Positions 53,553-63,904 are shown, counted from the first letter of the stretch. The stretch: DNA of 64,000 nt from Bacillus_BD oryzisoli_A (GCF_043641075.1 NZ_JBHZRC010000003.1:248001-312000), one strand, 5' to 3'. Translations and numbers: made by a program. Notes: generated by a model from the letters alone, not told the origin.

Positions 53553-53581
53553 ATTATATCATATATCTATAACCTTGAGAA
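53553..53581 (-). promoter_or_regulatory. Sigma-A promoter of tagO
   Basis: Minus strand TTCTCA, 17-base spacer, TATAAT with an extended TGA before it, about 130 bases upstream of tagO. Located in the 53420-53751 gap, which otherwise holds only the terminator at 53726. Confidence 0.65.
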
Positions 53582-53725
53582 TCTAATTTTCGTCACAAAT
53601 TCGTTACAGGCCCTGTAATAATAGGCTAGCTTTATACGAAGTGTCACTTTTTTAAGACTCACTATATTTGACGAAGGTTGTGAAGAAAAGTTTCAATGCA
53701 GACTTACTTGATACTAACATGTTTA

Positions 53726-53760
53726 GTAAAAAAAGCAATAGAAATTACTTCCTATTGCTT
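53726..53760 (-). terminator. Terminator of the flippase gene
   Basis: AGCAATAG/CTATTGCT stem with a 10-base loop, then seven T residues on the minus strand. The stem overlaps the last codons of the flippase gene. It marks the end of the transcription unit coming from 55972. Confidence 0.85.
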
Positions 53761-55209
53761 CTTACCAAAACGTCCCTTTACTTTTTCAAGAGCAATTTGC
53801 ACAACGATATCCTTTGTTACGAGCAGGATGATCCCATAAATAACGGAGCAGGTAATCCCAATTGTGATAAAGAGCGGAATCGGATTTGATACATATTGCC
53901 GAATAAAATAAGCGATTGGAATAAATAACAGTGAATAAACTAAATACTTCATTTTCGCCCATTCAAACAACTTAAAGTCTATTTTGATATAACGTTTAAT
54001 ATACCCATATTCAAGCAGAATCAAAATTAAGGTCGCGATTGCGGTTGTAAAAACAGCTGTTGCCGGCGTCAGCTTGTCCATGAAAAGCAACGCTACTTTA
54101 AATAGAACGTTGATAAAACCGGATATAAACACAAGCTTAATCAAAACATTTTCTTTCTTTTTAACATATATGACCTGATTAGCAAGGATAAAGTCAATGC
54201 CAAGCACGATCATATAAAAGGCAAAAAGGCTTAAAGCCGTTGATGCACCGATAAAGTCCTGACCTCCGTAAATCAAAACGGCCACATCCGATAGGACAAA
54301 AATACCTGCCGATGCCGGGAATAACAAAGAAAAATAAACCTTTGATATGTTATTAAGGAGAATATGATAGCTCTTTTCATCATTCGACCCTAGAACATAA
54401 GAAAGCCTAGGCAATGATACTTGAATGATACTTAACATTAATGTATTAATAATACCCATGATTTGCTGTGGAATGACATAGAAGGAAACATCTCTTGGAT
54501 TATTAAATTGCCCAAGCATCAGACGGTCTAAGAGCGTGAACAGGACATTCCCATTGGCAAACACAACGACCACAAATAATGGCTTTAAATGCTCTACGAT
54601 TGTAATGTTGCTGAAATCAAATTTTATTTTTCGCTTAATATAAATAAAGCTTACGATATTATTTAAGACGGTAGCCAACACCAAAAGCATCGCATATTCA
54701 ATGTAATTGTCACTGCTATTCACCATTGCAAAAATGAGGATAACATAAACAATGCGGACAATGACTGTTTTAATTGTAATGAAATCATAGTTTTCCATCG
54801 CCTCGTTAACCCATTCAACCATAAAGATGTTGGCGATGAAATTAAACCCGAAAATCATTAAAATCGGAAATATACTCTCGTCACCATAGCCAAAATAACT
54901 GACGCCCGCATAACAGAGCAAAGCGGCAAGACTCGTGACAAGGCCAATCGTAAATAAACTCGTAAAAAGCTGGCTGACCTTCTGTTTATCATCCTTTATC
55001 CGGCTGATTTCACGCAGACCGTATTGATACACACCAAAGGTCGCAAAGATTAAAAAATACGCATAAATAGACTCAACAAATTGCACCTTCCCGATGGACT
55101 CGGCACCAAGTACACGGTTTACATACGGGCCTACCAAAATAGGCAGGATAAGGTTAAAGGCATTTAACGTGATTTTATAGAGCATGTTTTTAAATAGAGA
55201 TTTCTTCAT
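53752..55209 (-). CDS. Polysaccharide flippase (Wzx family)
   Basis: 485 residues with about 14 hydrophobic helices. The N-terminus (LFKNMLYKITLNAFNLILP, PYVNRVLGAESIGKVQF) is the usual start of oligosaccharide flippases of the MOP superfamily. It would move lipid-linked repeat units across the membrane for the surface polysaccharide made by this locus. AGAAGGATG precedes the ATG, 16 bases after the LicD-like gene. Confidence 0.9.
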   Translation of the reverse strand: MKKSLFKNMLYKITLNAFNLILPILVGPYVNRVLGAESIGKVQFVESIYAYFLIFATFGVYQYGLREISRIKDDKQKVSQLFTSLFTIGLVTSLAALLCYAGVSYFGYGDESIFPILMIFGFNFIANIFMVEWVNEAMENYDFITIKTVIVRIVYVILIFAMVNSSDNYIEYAMLLVLATVLNNIVSFIYIKRKIKFDFSNITIVEHLKPLFVVVVFANGNVLFTLLDRLMLGQFNNPRDVSFYVIPQQIMGIINTLMLSIIQVSLPRLSYVLGSNDEKSYHILLNNISKVYFSLLFPASAGIFVLSDVAVLIYGGQDFIGASTALSLFAFYMIVLGIDFILANQVIYVKKKENVLIKLVFISGFINVLFKVALLFMDKLTPATAVFTTAIATLILILLEYGYIKRYIKIDFKLFEWAKMKYLVYSLLFIPIAYFIRQYVSNPIPLFITIGITCSVIYGIILLVTKDIVVQIALEKVKGRFGKKQ

Positions 55210-55225
55210 TAGCTCATCCTTCTAA

Positions 55226-55972
55226 TCATTTCAGATGAAACAAGTACGCCTTCGTATTTTCATTAAATGGCAGTATCTCCGTTTCAACTTCCTTTGTCCA
55301 ATCCCAGTTTGGATTTGGGACCATGTAGGTTTCTCCGTAGTTATCCTTCAAATATTCGTCATAGCTCTCAGGAATCGGGAATGAATTCCCTTTAAAATCA
55401 ATCGACGTAAGCCCAGTGAAGGTAGATTTCACCTTTTTCACCGTTAGCTTTGTGACAAAAGTATATTCAGGTGTTTCCTGATAAACGGTATGCTCACCCT
55501 CTTCACAAGCGTAACAGAATACATGGTTTTCACCCTTGTGATAATAGTACACATCCACGTTTACCCCTTTATAAATATACGTCTCTTCTACAATATTTCC
55601 ATCAATTAAAAATTCCCGCGCTTTTTCAAAGCCTTTTTCCTTCAGACACTCGGCCAAACGCTTCGCATCCTCGGCATTAGTATAGTATGTACCGACATCA
55701 ATATCATAATCGTGGCCGATAAAATCCTTTTCACGAATGGCTCCAAGCAGGGTGCCATAATCAAGCCAAAAATCCAGTTCAAGGCTCGTAAAGGCCTCCT
55801 TCATAAGCAAAAGACTCTCATAGCCATAAGCTTGGACAGAATCACGCTTGGCATTCACTGCATTATTACGATAATGCTGATTAATTTTTAGCAGCACAGG
55901 ATTAGACTTTAGTGCCTGATAGACCTTTCTGCCTCTAAAATATGATTTCACCTTTTCATACACAGTACTCAA
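55226..55972 (-). CDS. LicD-family phosphotransferase
   Basis: 248 residues if the TTG at 55972 is used (AGGAGG 9 bases upstream). The ATG at 55990 would place that ribosome site inside the gene. Central motif LDFWLDYGTLLGAIREKDFI then GHDYDIDVG is the nucleotidyltransferase-like active site of LicD/fukutin proteins, which attach phosphocholine or related groups to glycans. The substrate here is unknown. It is likely transcribed with the flippase gene. Confidence 0.85.
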   Translation of the reverse strand: MSTVYEKVKSYFRGRKVYQALKSNPVLLKINQHYRNNAVNAKRDSVQAYGYESLLLMKEAFTSLELDFWLDYGTLLGAIREKDFIGHDYDIDVGTYYTNAEDAKRLAECLKEKGFEKAREFLIDGNIVEETYIYKGVNVDVYYYHKGENHVFCYACEEGEHTVYQETPEYTFVTKLTVKKVKSTFTGLTSIDFKGNSFPIPESYDEYLKDNYGETYMVPNPNWDWTKEVETEILPFNENTKAYLFHLK

Positions 55973-56092
55973 CGAAAAAATCCTCCTCATTACATGTTGT
56001 TAGATCTAAGAATGATGCACGGCTGCCTGGTAAGGAGGTCTGAGCTGACATCTCAACATCCAGCTGCAGCCTTTTGGAAAGTTTATTCTAAA

Positions 56093-56124
56093 AAAGGCCA
56101 ACTAAAAAGTCAGCCTTATTCCTG
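56093..56124 (-). terminator. Terminator of the rfb operon
   Basis: AAGGCtgactttttagttgGCCTT followed by TTTTA on the minus strand. It starts at the rfbD stop codon. Confidence 0.7.
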
Positions 56125-56967
56125 TTCATTTAACTCCTTTAAATAATCTGAAAGTGCTTCCTTCCAGTCACGTAAAGGGGTAAAACCTTGTTCATTTAAT
56201 TTTCGCTTGCTAAGGACAGAATATTTCGGTCTTGCAGCCGGGCGTGGAAACTGCTCTGTCGTAAGCGGGTTTGTCTTTACACTTAAACCAGCCTGCTTAT
56301 AAATTTCTACCGCAAATTCGTACCATGAGCAAACTCCGCTGTTTGAAGCATGATATACTCCATACTTGTCTGTTTCAATCAATTCAACAAGGAATTTCGC
56401 TAAATCCACTGTATACGTTGGCGACCCAACCTGATCGGCTACAACGCCCACTTCCCCGCGCTCTTTTCCAAGGCGGAGCATCGTTTTGACAAAGTTATTG
56501 CCGTTAATGCCGTATACCCATGCGGTACGGACGATGAAATGCTGTTCAAGGCTTTCCTGTAAAAACTTCTCACCGGCCAATTTGGTTTCCCCGTACACAC
56601 CAAGTGGCTTTGTCGGCTCATCCACCTCATACGGTTCCGTGCCGTTTCCGTCAAAGACATAATCTGTGCTCACATACACCATTTTCGCCTTGATTTCATG
56701 TGCGGCCTGCGCCAGGTATTTTGTGCCTAAACCATTAACGTTATAGGCCGTCTCACGGTCTGTTTCCGCTTGATCAACATTTGTATAAGCAGCACAATGA
56801 ATGATCGCATCAGGCTTCATTTCTTCAACAAAGCGATGAACGTCGGCTTCATTCGTTAAATCAAAATCCTCGCGCTTTGTTCCATGTGCAGTATGACCCT
56901 TTTTCTCCAGCTCTTTGACCACATCATATCCCAGCTGACCATTGATACCTGTAACTAAAACCTTCAT
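56116..56967 (-). CDS. rfbD: dTDP-4-dehydrorhamnose reductase
   Basis: 283 residues, SDR fold: VLVTGINGQLGYDVVKEL, VYVSTDYVFDGNGTEPY, YGETKLAGE, RTAWVYGINGNNF. Final step of dTDP-L-rhamnose synthesis. The ATG overlaps the rfbB stop by one base (TAATG). Confidence 0.95.
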   Translation of the reverse strand: MKVLVTGINGQLGYDVVKELEKKGHTAHGTKREDFDLTNEADVHRFVEEMKPDAIIHCAAYTNVDQAETDRETAYNVNGLGTKYLAQAAHEIKAKMVYVSTDYVFDGNGTEPYEVDEPTKPLGVYGETKLAGEKFLQESLEQHFIVRTAWVYGINGNNFVKTMLRLGKERGEVGVVADQVGSPTYTVDLAKFLVELIETDKYGVYHASNSGVCSWYEFAVEIYKQAGLSVKTNPLTTEQFPRPAARPKYSVLSKRKLNEQGFTPLRDWKEALSDYLKELNEQE

Positions 56968-57989
56968 TATTCTACCTCTAACCGGTCGCCGTATTGGGAC
57001 TTGAAGTATTCCTGGTATTCACCGGAAATAATGTTCTGCCACCACTCTTGGTTGTTTAAATACCAATCGATTGTTTGCTTGATACCTGTTTCAAACGTAT
57101 ATTTCGGCTCCCAGCCAAGCTCTGTGCGAAGCTTTGTCGCATCGATTGCATAGCGACGGTCATGTCCTGGACGGTCTTTAACAAATTTCATTAACGATTC
57201 CGGCTTGCCAAGCTGTGCAAGGATTGTTTTAACAATCTCAATGTTTGTACGTTCGTTGTTTCCACCGACATTGTACACTTCACCGTTACGGCCTTTATGA
57301 AGCACCAAATCAATTGCCTGGCAGTGGTCTTCAACATGAAGCCAGTCACGTACGTTCAAGCCGTCACCATAGATCGGTAGCTCTTTATCATGCAGCGCAT
57401 TGATAATCATTAATGGAATCAGCTTCTCAGGGAAATGATACGGACCATAGTTATTAGAGCAGCGTGTAATATTTACCGGCATTCCATAAGTTTCGTTATA
57501 GGCACGAACTAACAGGTCTGCCCCTGTTTTACTTGCACTGTACGGGCTGTTAGGCGCCAATGGTGTTTCTTCTGTAAAATAACCAGTCTCACCTAATGTT
57601 CCGTATACTTCATCAGTTGAAACCTGAAGATATTTCTTTACACCAATTGCTCTAGCTGCATCTAAGAGCGCAAGTGTGCCTTGAATATTTGTCTGCACAA
57701 AAATCTCCGGATTTGTGATGCTGCGGTCCACGTGGGACTCTGCTGCAAAGTTCAGCACGTAATCGAATTGTTCTTTTTCAAAAAGCTCTTGAACAAATGT
57801 GCGGTCAGCAATATCGCCTTTGACAAATTTGTAGTTTGGCTTGTTTTCAATATCCTTAAGGTTTTCAAGGTTTCCAGCATACGTTAATAAGTCTAGATTA
57901 TAAATATTGTACTCCGGATATTTATTTACCATATAGCGGACAAAGTTACTGCCAATAAAGCCAGCGCCGCCTGTCACTAGTAATTTCAT
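56967..57989 (-). CDS. rfbB: dTDP-glucose 4,6-dehydratase
   Basis: 340 residues: LLVTGGAGFIGSNFVRYM, NFAAESHVDRSI, VSTDEVYGTLG, YSASKTGADLLVRAY. NAD-dependent conversion of dTDP-glucose to the 4-keto-6-deoxy sugar. 14 bases after rfbC. Confidence 0.97.
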   Translation of the reverse strand: MKLLVTGGAGFIGSNFVRYMVNKYPEYNIYNLDLLTYAGNLENLKDIENKPNYKFVKGDIADRTFVQELFEKEQFDYVLNFAAESHVDRSITNPEIFVQTNIQGTLALLDAARAIGVKKYLQVSTDEVYGTLGETGYFTEETPLAPNSPYSASKTGADLLVRAYNETYGMPVNITRCSNNYGPYHFPEKLIPLMIINALHDKELPIYGDGLNVRDWLHVEDHCQAIDLVLHKGRNGEVYNVGGNNERTNIEIVKTILAQLGKPESLMKFVKDRPGHDRRYAIDATKLRTELGWEPKYTFETGIKQTIDWYLNNQEWWQNIISGEYQEYFKSQYGDRLEVE

Positions 57990-58003
57990 ATATGTATTGC
58001 CTC

Positions 58004-58567
58004 CTATTTCTCGTAAACGAAATTTAGATGTGTTGCTTCTGCCAAAGTCGGGTGCTTCGTATCCTTATCAGATAAAATTGGATTAGCTGTCGGCCAATCA
58101 ATTCCAAGTGCTGGATCATTCCAAAGAATGCCGCCATCATGCTCTGGTGAATAATACTCATCCACCTTATAGGCAACCGTTGTATCCGGCACAAGTGTGC
58201 AGAATCCATGTGCAAAGCCTTTTGGTACCACAAGCTGGCGTTTATTATGCTCAGATAGGATCACGCCGACCCATTCACCATATGTTGGTGATCCTTTTCG
58301 GATATCTACAGCAACATCATAAATAGCCCCTGTAATACAGCGGACAATTTTTGTTTGTGCCTTTGGATTCAGTTGGAAATGTAAACCGCGTAATGTTCCA
58401 ACTGGGCTTGATAAGGATTGATTATCCTGAATGAATTCATAATCTAATCCAAGCTGATCAAACACTTGTTTATTATAGCTTTCCATAAAATAACCACGGT
58501 GATCTCCAAATACCTTTGGCTCTAGAATAACCACATCAGGAATTTTAGTTGGTATCATATTCATCAT
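58004..58567 (-). CDS. rfbC: dTDP-4-dehydrorhamnose 3,5-epimerase
   Basis: 187 residues, cupin fold: DHRGYFMESYNKQVFDQLG, QDNQSLSSPVGTLRGLHFQ (active His), PKGFAHGFCTL. GAGG lies 7 bases before the ATG. 13 bases after rfbA. Confidence 0.96.
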   Translation of the reverse strand: MMNMIPTKIPDVVILEPKVFGDHRGYFMESYNKQVFDQLGLDYEFIQDNQSLSSPVGTLRGLHFQLNPKAQTKIVRCITGAIYDVAVDIRKGSPTYGEWVGVILSEHNKRQLVVPKGFAHGFCTLVPDTTVAYKVDEYYSPEHDGGILWNDPALGIDWPTANPILSDKDTKHPTLAEATHLNFVYEK

Positions 58568-58580
58568 TCATAGACCTCAC

Positions 58581-59465
58581 TTATTGAATTTGGTTTGGCG
58601 CCATATTAGCAATCTTCATTAAATATTGGCCATATTGATTTTTCATTAATGGTTCGGCAAGTTCAATTAACTTATCTTTTGTAATGTAACCCCTTTTATA
58701 TGCAATCTCCTCAAGGCAGGCAATTTTTAAAGACTGTCGTTTTTCAATCGTCTCGATAAACTGTGAAGCCTCTAACAAGGATTCATGTGTACCCGTATCA
58801 AGCCATGCATAGCCGCGGCCTAATAGCTCAACATTTAACTCACCTTTTTCAAGGTATTCCTTGTTAATATCGGTAATTTCCAGCTCTCCGCGTGCGGATG
58901 GTTTAATATTCTTTGCAATTTCTACAACCCTGTTATCATAAAAATACAGACCAGTAACTGCATAATTTGATTTAGGTGCTTCCGGCTTCTCTTCAATCGA
59001 AATAGCTTTGCCATCTTGATCAAATTCGACGACTCCGAAACGTTCTGGATCATTTACATAGTATCCAAACACCGTTGCGCCGTTTTCACGTGCCACTGCT
59101 TTATCGAGTAAATTGGTTAGACCATGACCGTAGAAAATGTTATCGCCTAGTACAAGTGCTACACTGTCATCCCCAATAAATTCTTCACCAATCAAAAACG
59201 CTTGTGCCAGTCCGCCTGGATGCGGCTGTACTTTATATGTAAGGCGAATGCCTAAATCAGAACCATCACCAAGGCTTTGCTCAAATCGTGGTGTATCCTG
59301 TGGAGTAGAAATGATTAGAATATCCTTGATCCCTGCAAGCATTAACACTGACAGCGGATAATAGATCATTGGTTTGTCATAGACTGGCAGCAATTGCTTG
59401 GATACTACTTTTGTTAAGGGGTATAATCGCGTCCCGCTTCCACCCGCTAAAATAATTCCTTTCAC
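58581..59465 (-). CDS. rfbA: Glucose-1-phosphate thymidylyltransferase
   Basis: 294 residues, GTG start behind AGGAG: GIILAGGSGTRLYPLTKVVS, YDKPMIYYPL, LGDNIFYGHGL, WLDTGTHESLLEAS. First step of dTDP-rhamnose synthesis and first gene of the rfbACBD unit. Confidence 0.97.
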   Translation of the reverse strand: MKGIILAGGSGTRLYPLTKVVSKQLLPVYDKPMIYYPLSVLMLAGIKDILIISTPQDTPRFEQSLGDGSDLGIRLTYKVQPHPGGLAQAFLIGEEFIGDDSVALVLGDNIFYGHGLTNLLDKAVARENGATVFGYYVNDPERFGVVEFDQDGKAISIEEKPEAPKSNYAVTGLYFYDNRVVEIAKNIKPSARGELEITDINKEYLEKGELNVELLGRGYAWLDTGTHESLLEASQFIETIEKRQSLKIACLEEIAYKRGYITKDKLIELAEPLMKNQYGQYLMKIANMAPNQIQ

Positions 59466-59603
59466 TTAAAGCCATCTCCTTTTTCATTCTTCATAGAATC
59501 CGTTTTTATGTACAGTTGGTAAACAGTTATGCCGCTCATTCATCCGGTATTCCTGATTTACCCATTCATCTTTCCCAGTTCTTATTGTATACCTTCTTTT
59601 CGT

Positions 59604-60428
59604 TTAGAAAAGCTGTTTTATTGTCTCAAGGGCAATTTTTTTATTTTTCACTACAAGTACCTGTTTTACGAATCGTTTAAACAGCTGCTTGCGGTACGCT
59701 CCTAATAGGTCCTTTTTATAGGCTGAATAGAATTTCATTTCAGCATCGAGGATACTTTTATAGCGGTTAAGCGAAACAGTGCTGTAGTCCATAACAGAAA
59801 GCTCATGCTCAAGTGTTACATCTACTAAAAACACCTTTTTACCCTTTGCATAAATTTCATAAAACAGCCAATGATCCAAGTAATCCAAGGCAAATGCCTC
59901 ATTAAAGCCGCCTAATTCATTGATAAAGCTGACTCTCACAAGTGTTCCTGAGTTAATCGCCATGACCGGTTCAGTTTGAAGTCCGATAGCGGGTCTTTCC
60001 AGTGTAAGAGGACGTAAAGAATGACTAAAAACCGGCGAAATCATTGTATTGTTACTGTTAATTTTCGGTACAACCGCGGCAACCTGTTCATCAACCGCAT
60101 GATCCTTGATCATTTTCTCGATATACTCTTTTGTTACTTGTGTATCATGGTCAAATAATAGAAGCCATTCACTGCCGTTGACCTGTGCTTTTTTCCAGGC
60201 ATAGTTATACGCAGCCGCAATCCCAAGATTACGAGGATCATGTGTATACGTGATCCCCAATCCTGGATAGCCTGCAGCGTTAAAGTCCTGCTTATTCTTA
60301 CTATTATCATAAAGGATGATTTCTATATCATCCTGATCCCTGGGAACCAGTGCATTGGTTAATGAGACAAACGTCTTGGCCTGCTCAATCCTTTGCTGAT
60401 AGAAGACGACAACGATGGTCAGTTTCAT
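59604..60428 (-). CDS. Family 2 glycosyltransferase (rhamnosyltransferase-like)
   Basis: 274 residues: LTIVVVFYQQRIEQAKTF, NLGIAAAYNYAWKKA and the metal-binding LLFDHDTQV (in place of a typical DxD) follow the GT2 rhamnosyltransferase pattern. The neighbouring dTDP-rhamnose genes make rhamnose transfer likely. The ATG overlaps the upstream polymerase stop by four bases. Confidence 0.85.
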   Translation of the reverse strand: MKLTIVVVFYQQRIEQAKTFVSLTNALVPRDQDDIEIILYDNSKNKQDFNAAGYPGLGITYTHDPRNLGIAAAYNYAWKKAQVNGSEWLLLFDHDTQVTKEYIEKMIKDHAVDEQVAAVVPKINSNNTMISPVFSHSLRPLTLERPAIGLQTEPVMAINSGTLVRVSFINELGGFNEAFALDYLDHWLFYEIYAKGKKVFLVDVTLEHELSVMDYSTVSLNRYKSILDAEMKFYSAYKKDLLGAYRKQLFKRFVKQVLVVKNKKIALETIKQLF

Positions 60429-61789
60429 TTGACGCCTCCCATTTCCTTTTCCTTTCTATTCTGCGCCACAATAAGAATAAAGAGGAAGAAAGTAATGCCA
60501 AGCGGATTGTTGATAAATGGATTAATATTCGTTAATAACAACATTCCCATAAACGCTGCAAGTAATGATACCTCAAGAGTCGTAATTTCTCTCTTCTGTT
60601 TGTATACCACATGATAATTATAGAAAACGAGCAGGAAGAGACTCAACCAGATTAGAAACCCTATCGAACCCTGTTCAATCAATATATCAAGGAAGCTTAT
60701 CTCAATTCCTGTTACCCGTTCCCCGATTTCCATTCCATAGCCTGTTCCGAGAATTAAATAAACAGGATCACTCAATATCCTGGCGCCCTCGTAAATATCC
60801 GCCACACGTGTATTGGCACTAATATCATTTACCTCAGGCTTAGCCTCTTTTTTACCGGACTTCTTATCCGTAGATTTAGAAGGCTTCTCCGTTTCATGTG
60901 TTTGTGTTTGATTTTCAAAACGCTCAAGCGTCATATAGTTAAACATGAAAGGAACGGCGACAATCAGCATTAAACCAATAATCATTTTCTTCATAAACTG
61001 CTTTGAACGGAAAAGCAAACGAATCTTTTCAGATAGCTTTTTAGCTGGCTGTGAAAGAATTCGGCTGTCTAATAGAAGAATTGTAAGGACACTCACCATG
61101 AAGGCAAGCAGGAAGCCTCTTGTCTCAGACCATATTAATGAGATGGAGCAAATAATCAGATTGATGACATCAAGCTTTGTGTACTTTTTATCAAGTACAG
61201 CATTCAATGAAATCAGTAGAGCAATTAACACAAACAGGTGACTCTTGTAAAACACACTTCTGCTCGGTCTGAAGTATAAATCATCATTCATAAAGCCGTT
61301 GATAAAATAATAGTACTCCCCGAAGTTGGTTGAATAAATGGTTTTCCCCAGAATCGATATCGTAATCGTAAACAATGATACGATTAGTGCACTATACTTT
61401 AGAATCGTGATGACACGATCCTTTGAAAAACGATCGTCAGCAATATAGTAGGCTAATGGAAAATACGCCGCAATAAAGGAAACGCGGAAAAAGTCCATCA
61501 CAATGATTGACAATGGATGATCATTGATGAATCCAGTCGCTACACTAAATACAAAGCTTGCGATTAGTAAATAAATTAAAATGGTTAAAGGATTAAACTT
61601 TATAAAGGTATTAATATTCCTATCTAAATACGCTCGTTGCCTGACGATCCTCAACATAAATGTCAGAATTAGCAGGATAAACAGAACCTGACGGATGGAG
61701 AGAAAGCCGAAATCAATCAGCCTTCCTCCCCCGCCGATAAACATTTCAATAAAAAAAACAGTCAGCAATATTTTTTCAAACTTATTCAT
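60425..61789 (-). CDS. O-antigen polymerase/ligase-like membrane protein (Wzy type)
   Basis: 454 residues from the ATG at 61789 (GTGAGG 7 bases upstream). About ten to twelve transmembrane helices, a hydrophilic loop (about 305-345, lysine/glutamate-rich KPSKSTDKKSGKKEAKPE), and the Wzy/WaaL-type segments LIWSETRGFLLAFMVSVLT and ILGTGYGMEIGE. It probably polymerises the repeat unit of this locus. Confidence 0.82.
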   Translation of the reverse strand: MNKFEKILLTVFFIEMFIGGGGRLIDFGFLSIRQVLFILLILTFMLRIVRQRAYLDRNINTFIKFNPLTILIYLLIASFVFSVATGFINDHPLSIIVMDFFRVSFIAAYFPLAYYIADDRFSKDRVITILKYSALIVSLFTITISILGKTIYSTNFGEYYYFINGFMNDDLYFRPSRSVFYKSHLFVLIALLISLNAVLDKKYTKLDVINLIICSISLIWSETRGFLLAFMVSVLTILLLDSRILSQPAKKLSEKIRLLFRSKQFMKKMIIGLMLIVAVPFMFNYMTLERFENQTQTHETEKPSKSTDKKSGKKEAKPEVNDISANTRVADIYEGARILSDPVYLILGTGYGMEIGERVTGIEISFLDILIEQGSIGFLIWLSLFLLVFYNYHVVYKQKREITTLEVSLLAAFMGMLLLTNINPFINNPLGITFFLFILIVAQNRKEKEMGGVK

Positions 61790-61844
61790 AAACAAACCTC
61801 ACCCATTCCACTTCCCCTTTAAGCTTTCATTCAACTTCTTACTC

Positions 61845-62906
61845 TCAATTCGTATTTTGGGGTTTATAATCTTGTTTAAATTTAAGCAGTGACACTTTTT
61901 TGTATTTTAACGCTCGTTTCTCTACTAGATACCAGGATGCAATGGCAAATATCAATGCCAACGGATAGGCCAGCAGGAAGTTCTGCCATGGTGTTAACTG
62001 GCCAAATGTATGGGCCATAATTTGCTGCATCGGAAATCCGTAAATATAAATTCCATATGAAAAATCACCAAATTTACCGAAGTTATGCAGCCTTAACCTT
62101 GTTTCAAAGGCAAGATAGAAAATAAAGTAGGTGCCAAAAATGGAAAATGCATAGATAAAGTAACCATACTTCACTGTTACAGCCAAAATAATAAAGGAAA
62201 GTACCGCCATCCATCCATTGATCTTCAGTTGTTTACGGTATAGGTAGAAAACCATTCCCGCACCGAAATAACGATATAGATCAGTATAGAATCCGCCAAT
62301 ACCTATGTAATGAAGTGCCGTCGCAAGGAGAAAGCTGATTAAAACAATTCTCCTATCAAGAAGTCTCATTATACCCAGTACAGCCACTACAATGTAAAAG
62401 AAAAATTCATACCATAAAGTCCATAGCGATCCGTTAATAGCATCAGGCCATATATTAGAATGGAACACACCAGGCAGGTCGTACTGAATCCAGTACAAGG
62501 TGATGGTTCTTAAATACTCGTACGTATCATAATCTTTAAAGTATTCCAATACACTTAACTCGGTAAAAATCGGGCCAAGGATGAGAACCGATAACAGCAC
62601 GCAAAAAATAAGACCTGGAAAAATCCTTAATACCCTGGCTTTGAAGTAATAAATGACATCCTTGGATCTGTCATAGCTCTGCGTAATAAGGAATCCACTA
62701 ATCACAAAAAAGATACTAACCGCAAGCTCACCAAAGGTCATTTGGCCATTTGAAAACACAGCAAATGCTTCTGTGCTGTTATTTCCTGTTGTTAATGGGT
62801 AAGCATGTGAAAAGACAACGAAGGTTGCTGCGAAAAATCGAATAATATCAAGGTTATTTTTTCGAGAATCAATAAATTGCTCTATGCTGTTCCCTTTGAA
62901 AAACAA
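61845..62906 (-). CDS. Acyltransferase family 3 membrane protein
   Basis: 353 residues, TTG start behind AGGTGG. About ten transmembrane helices; NNLDIIRFFAATFVVFSHAY has the conserved R and H of the family, and FGELAVSIFFVISGFLITQS follows. Such enzymes O-acetylate sugars of surface polysaccharides. Part of the polysaccharide locus. Confidence 0.9.
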   Translation of the reverse strand: MFFKGNSIEQFIDSRKNNLDIIRFFAATFVVFSHAYPLTTGNNSTEAFAVFSNGQMTFGELAVSIFFVISGFLITQSYDRSKDVIYYFKARVLRIFPGLIFCVLLSVLILGPIFTELSVLEYFKDYDTYEYLRTITLYWIQYDLPGVFHSNIWPDAINGSLWTLWYEFFFYIVVAVLGIMRLLDRRIVLISFLLATALHYIGIGGFYTDLYRYFGAGMVFYLYRKQLKINGWMAVLSFIILAVTVKYGYFIYAFSIFGTYFIFYLAFETRLRLHNFGKFGDFSYGIYIYGFPMQQIMAHTFGQLTPWQNFLLAYPLALIFAIASWYLVEKRALKYKKVSLLKFKQDYKPQNTN

Positions 62907-63117
62907 TCAGCATCCACCTTTCCATGCGAAGAAATGCGCTAAATTCGACAATATCATTTACCTTTTTTACAAAAACCAATTATAGCATTATCCTATTAAA
63001 TTTTGTATCTTTTCTTTTTATTGGTTGGATGAATTTGGTAATGCCGTGTCTGAAAGAAGTTTTGTAAAATAGTTCTACAAGCAACTGAAAAAGTTAAGAT
63101 TTTCCCTGTATGAAATA

Positions 63118-63171
63118 AAGGCTGCCCAAAAGGTCATTCATATGACGTTTAGGACAGCCTTTTTTATGTGA
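63118..63171. terminator. Hairpin after the last glycosyltransferase
   Basis: GGCTGCCC and GGACAGCC arms around a long centre with CATTCATATGACG; the T-run is better on the plus strand (CCTTTTTTATG) than on the minus. It lies just past the stop at 63176. Confidence 0.5.
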
Positions 63172-63175
63172 CAAT

Positions 63176-63892
63176 CTATCGGTTTTTTAAATATGATTTT
63201 ATCAGCAGGGTAGAAATTTGAAACCTCCAAATTACTTTTTCCTTTAATGTGGAGTTATTTTCCACGGTCGTAACCGTACTGTTATGTCTTCGGTAGTATA
63301 TTAATTTTTCAGGAATTAACAGTGCTGCTTTCTTCATATCAGCAACCAAACCAATCCACATATCATGCATCGGGACATTTCTCGGTATCGGCAGGATTTG
63401 TTGCTTTAATTCTTTTCGGAAAGACATCGCACAGCCGATATAGCTATTCTTTACAATATTTTTAATCACACCTGCTCGGCTTCCTCGATAGGCATAAAAT
63501 GATTCGATGGTCGGATTTAACTCATTATCTACAACCGTAATATCTGACATGATCATTAACACCTGTGGATTTTTTTCGTAATACGATAGAACCGTCTGCA
63601 CTTTCTCCGGCTTCCATACATCGTCCTGGTCACTTAGAAAGATAATATCATTCTGAGTCCGCTTGATGGCATTCTCAAAATTTGAAGTCACCCCTTTTTC
63701 ATCATTCATAAACAACTTAACGCGGGGATCCTCCTTCATATATCCTTCAATAATTGAAGCCGTGCGGTCAGACGAATGATCATCAGATATAATCAGCTCA
63801 TCTTCACTGCCTAATTGAGAGAGAATGCTGTCAATCTGCTGTTTTATATAGTTCTCTCCATTATAAGTGGCCATTGCTACAGAGACCTTCAT
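63176..63892 (-). CDS. Family 2 glycosyltransferase
   Basis: 238 residues: KVSVAMATYNGENYIKQQID, LIISDDHSSDRT, FLSDQDDVWKPEKV (DxDD metal site) and HDMWIGL. GT2 enzyme acting on an undecaprenyl-linked glycan, acceptor unknown. GGAGG precedes the ATG, 12 bases after the gene at the right edge. Confidence 0.9.
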   Translation of the reverse strand: MKVSVAMATYNGENYIKQQIDSILSQLGSEDELIISDDHSSDRTASIIEGYMKEDPRVKLFMNDEKGVTSNFENAIKRTQNDIIFLSDQDDVWKPEKVQTVLSYYEKNPQVLMIMSDITVVDNELNPTIESFYAYRGSRAGVIKNIVKNSYIGCAMSFRKELKQQILPIPRNVPMHDMWIGLVADMKKAALLIPEKLIYYRRHNSTVTTVENNSTLKEKVIWRFQISTLLIKSYLKNR

Positions 63893-63904
63893 TGTTTTCC
63901 TCCA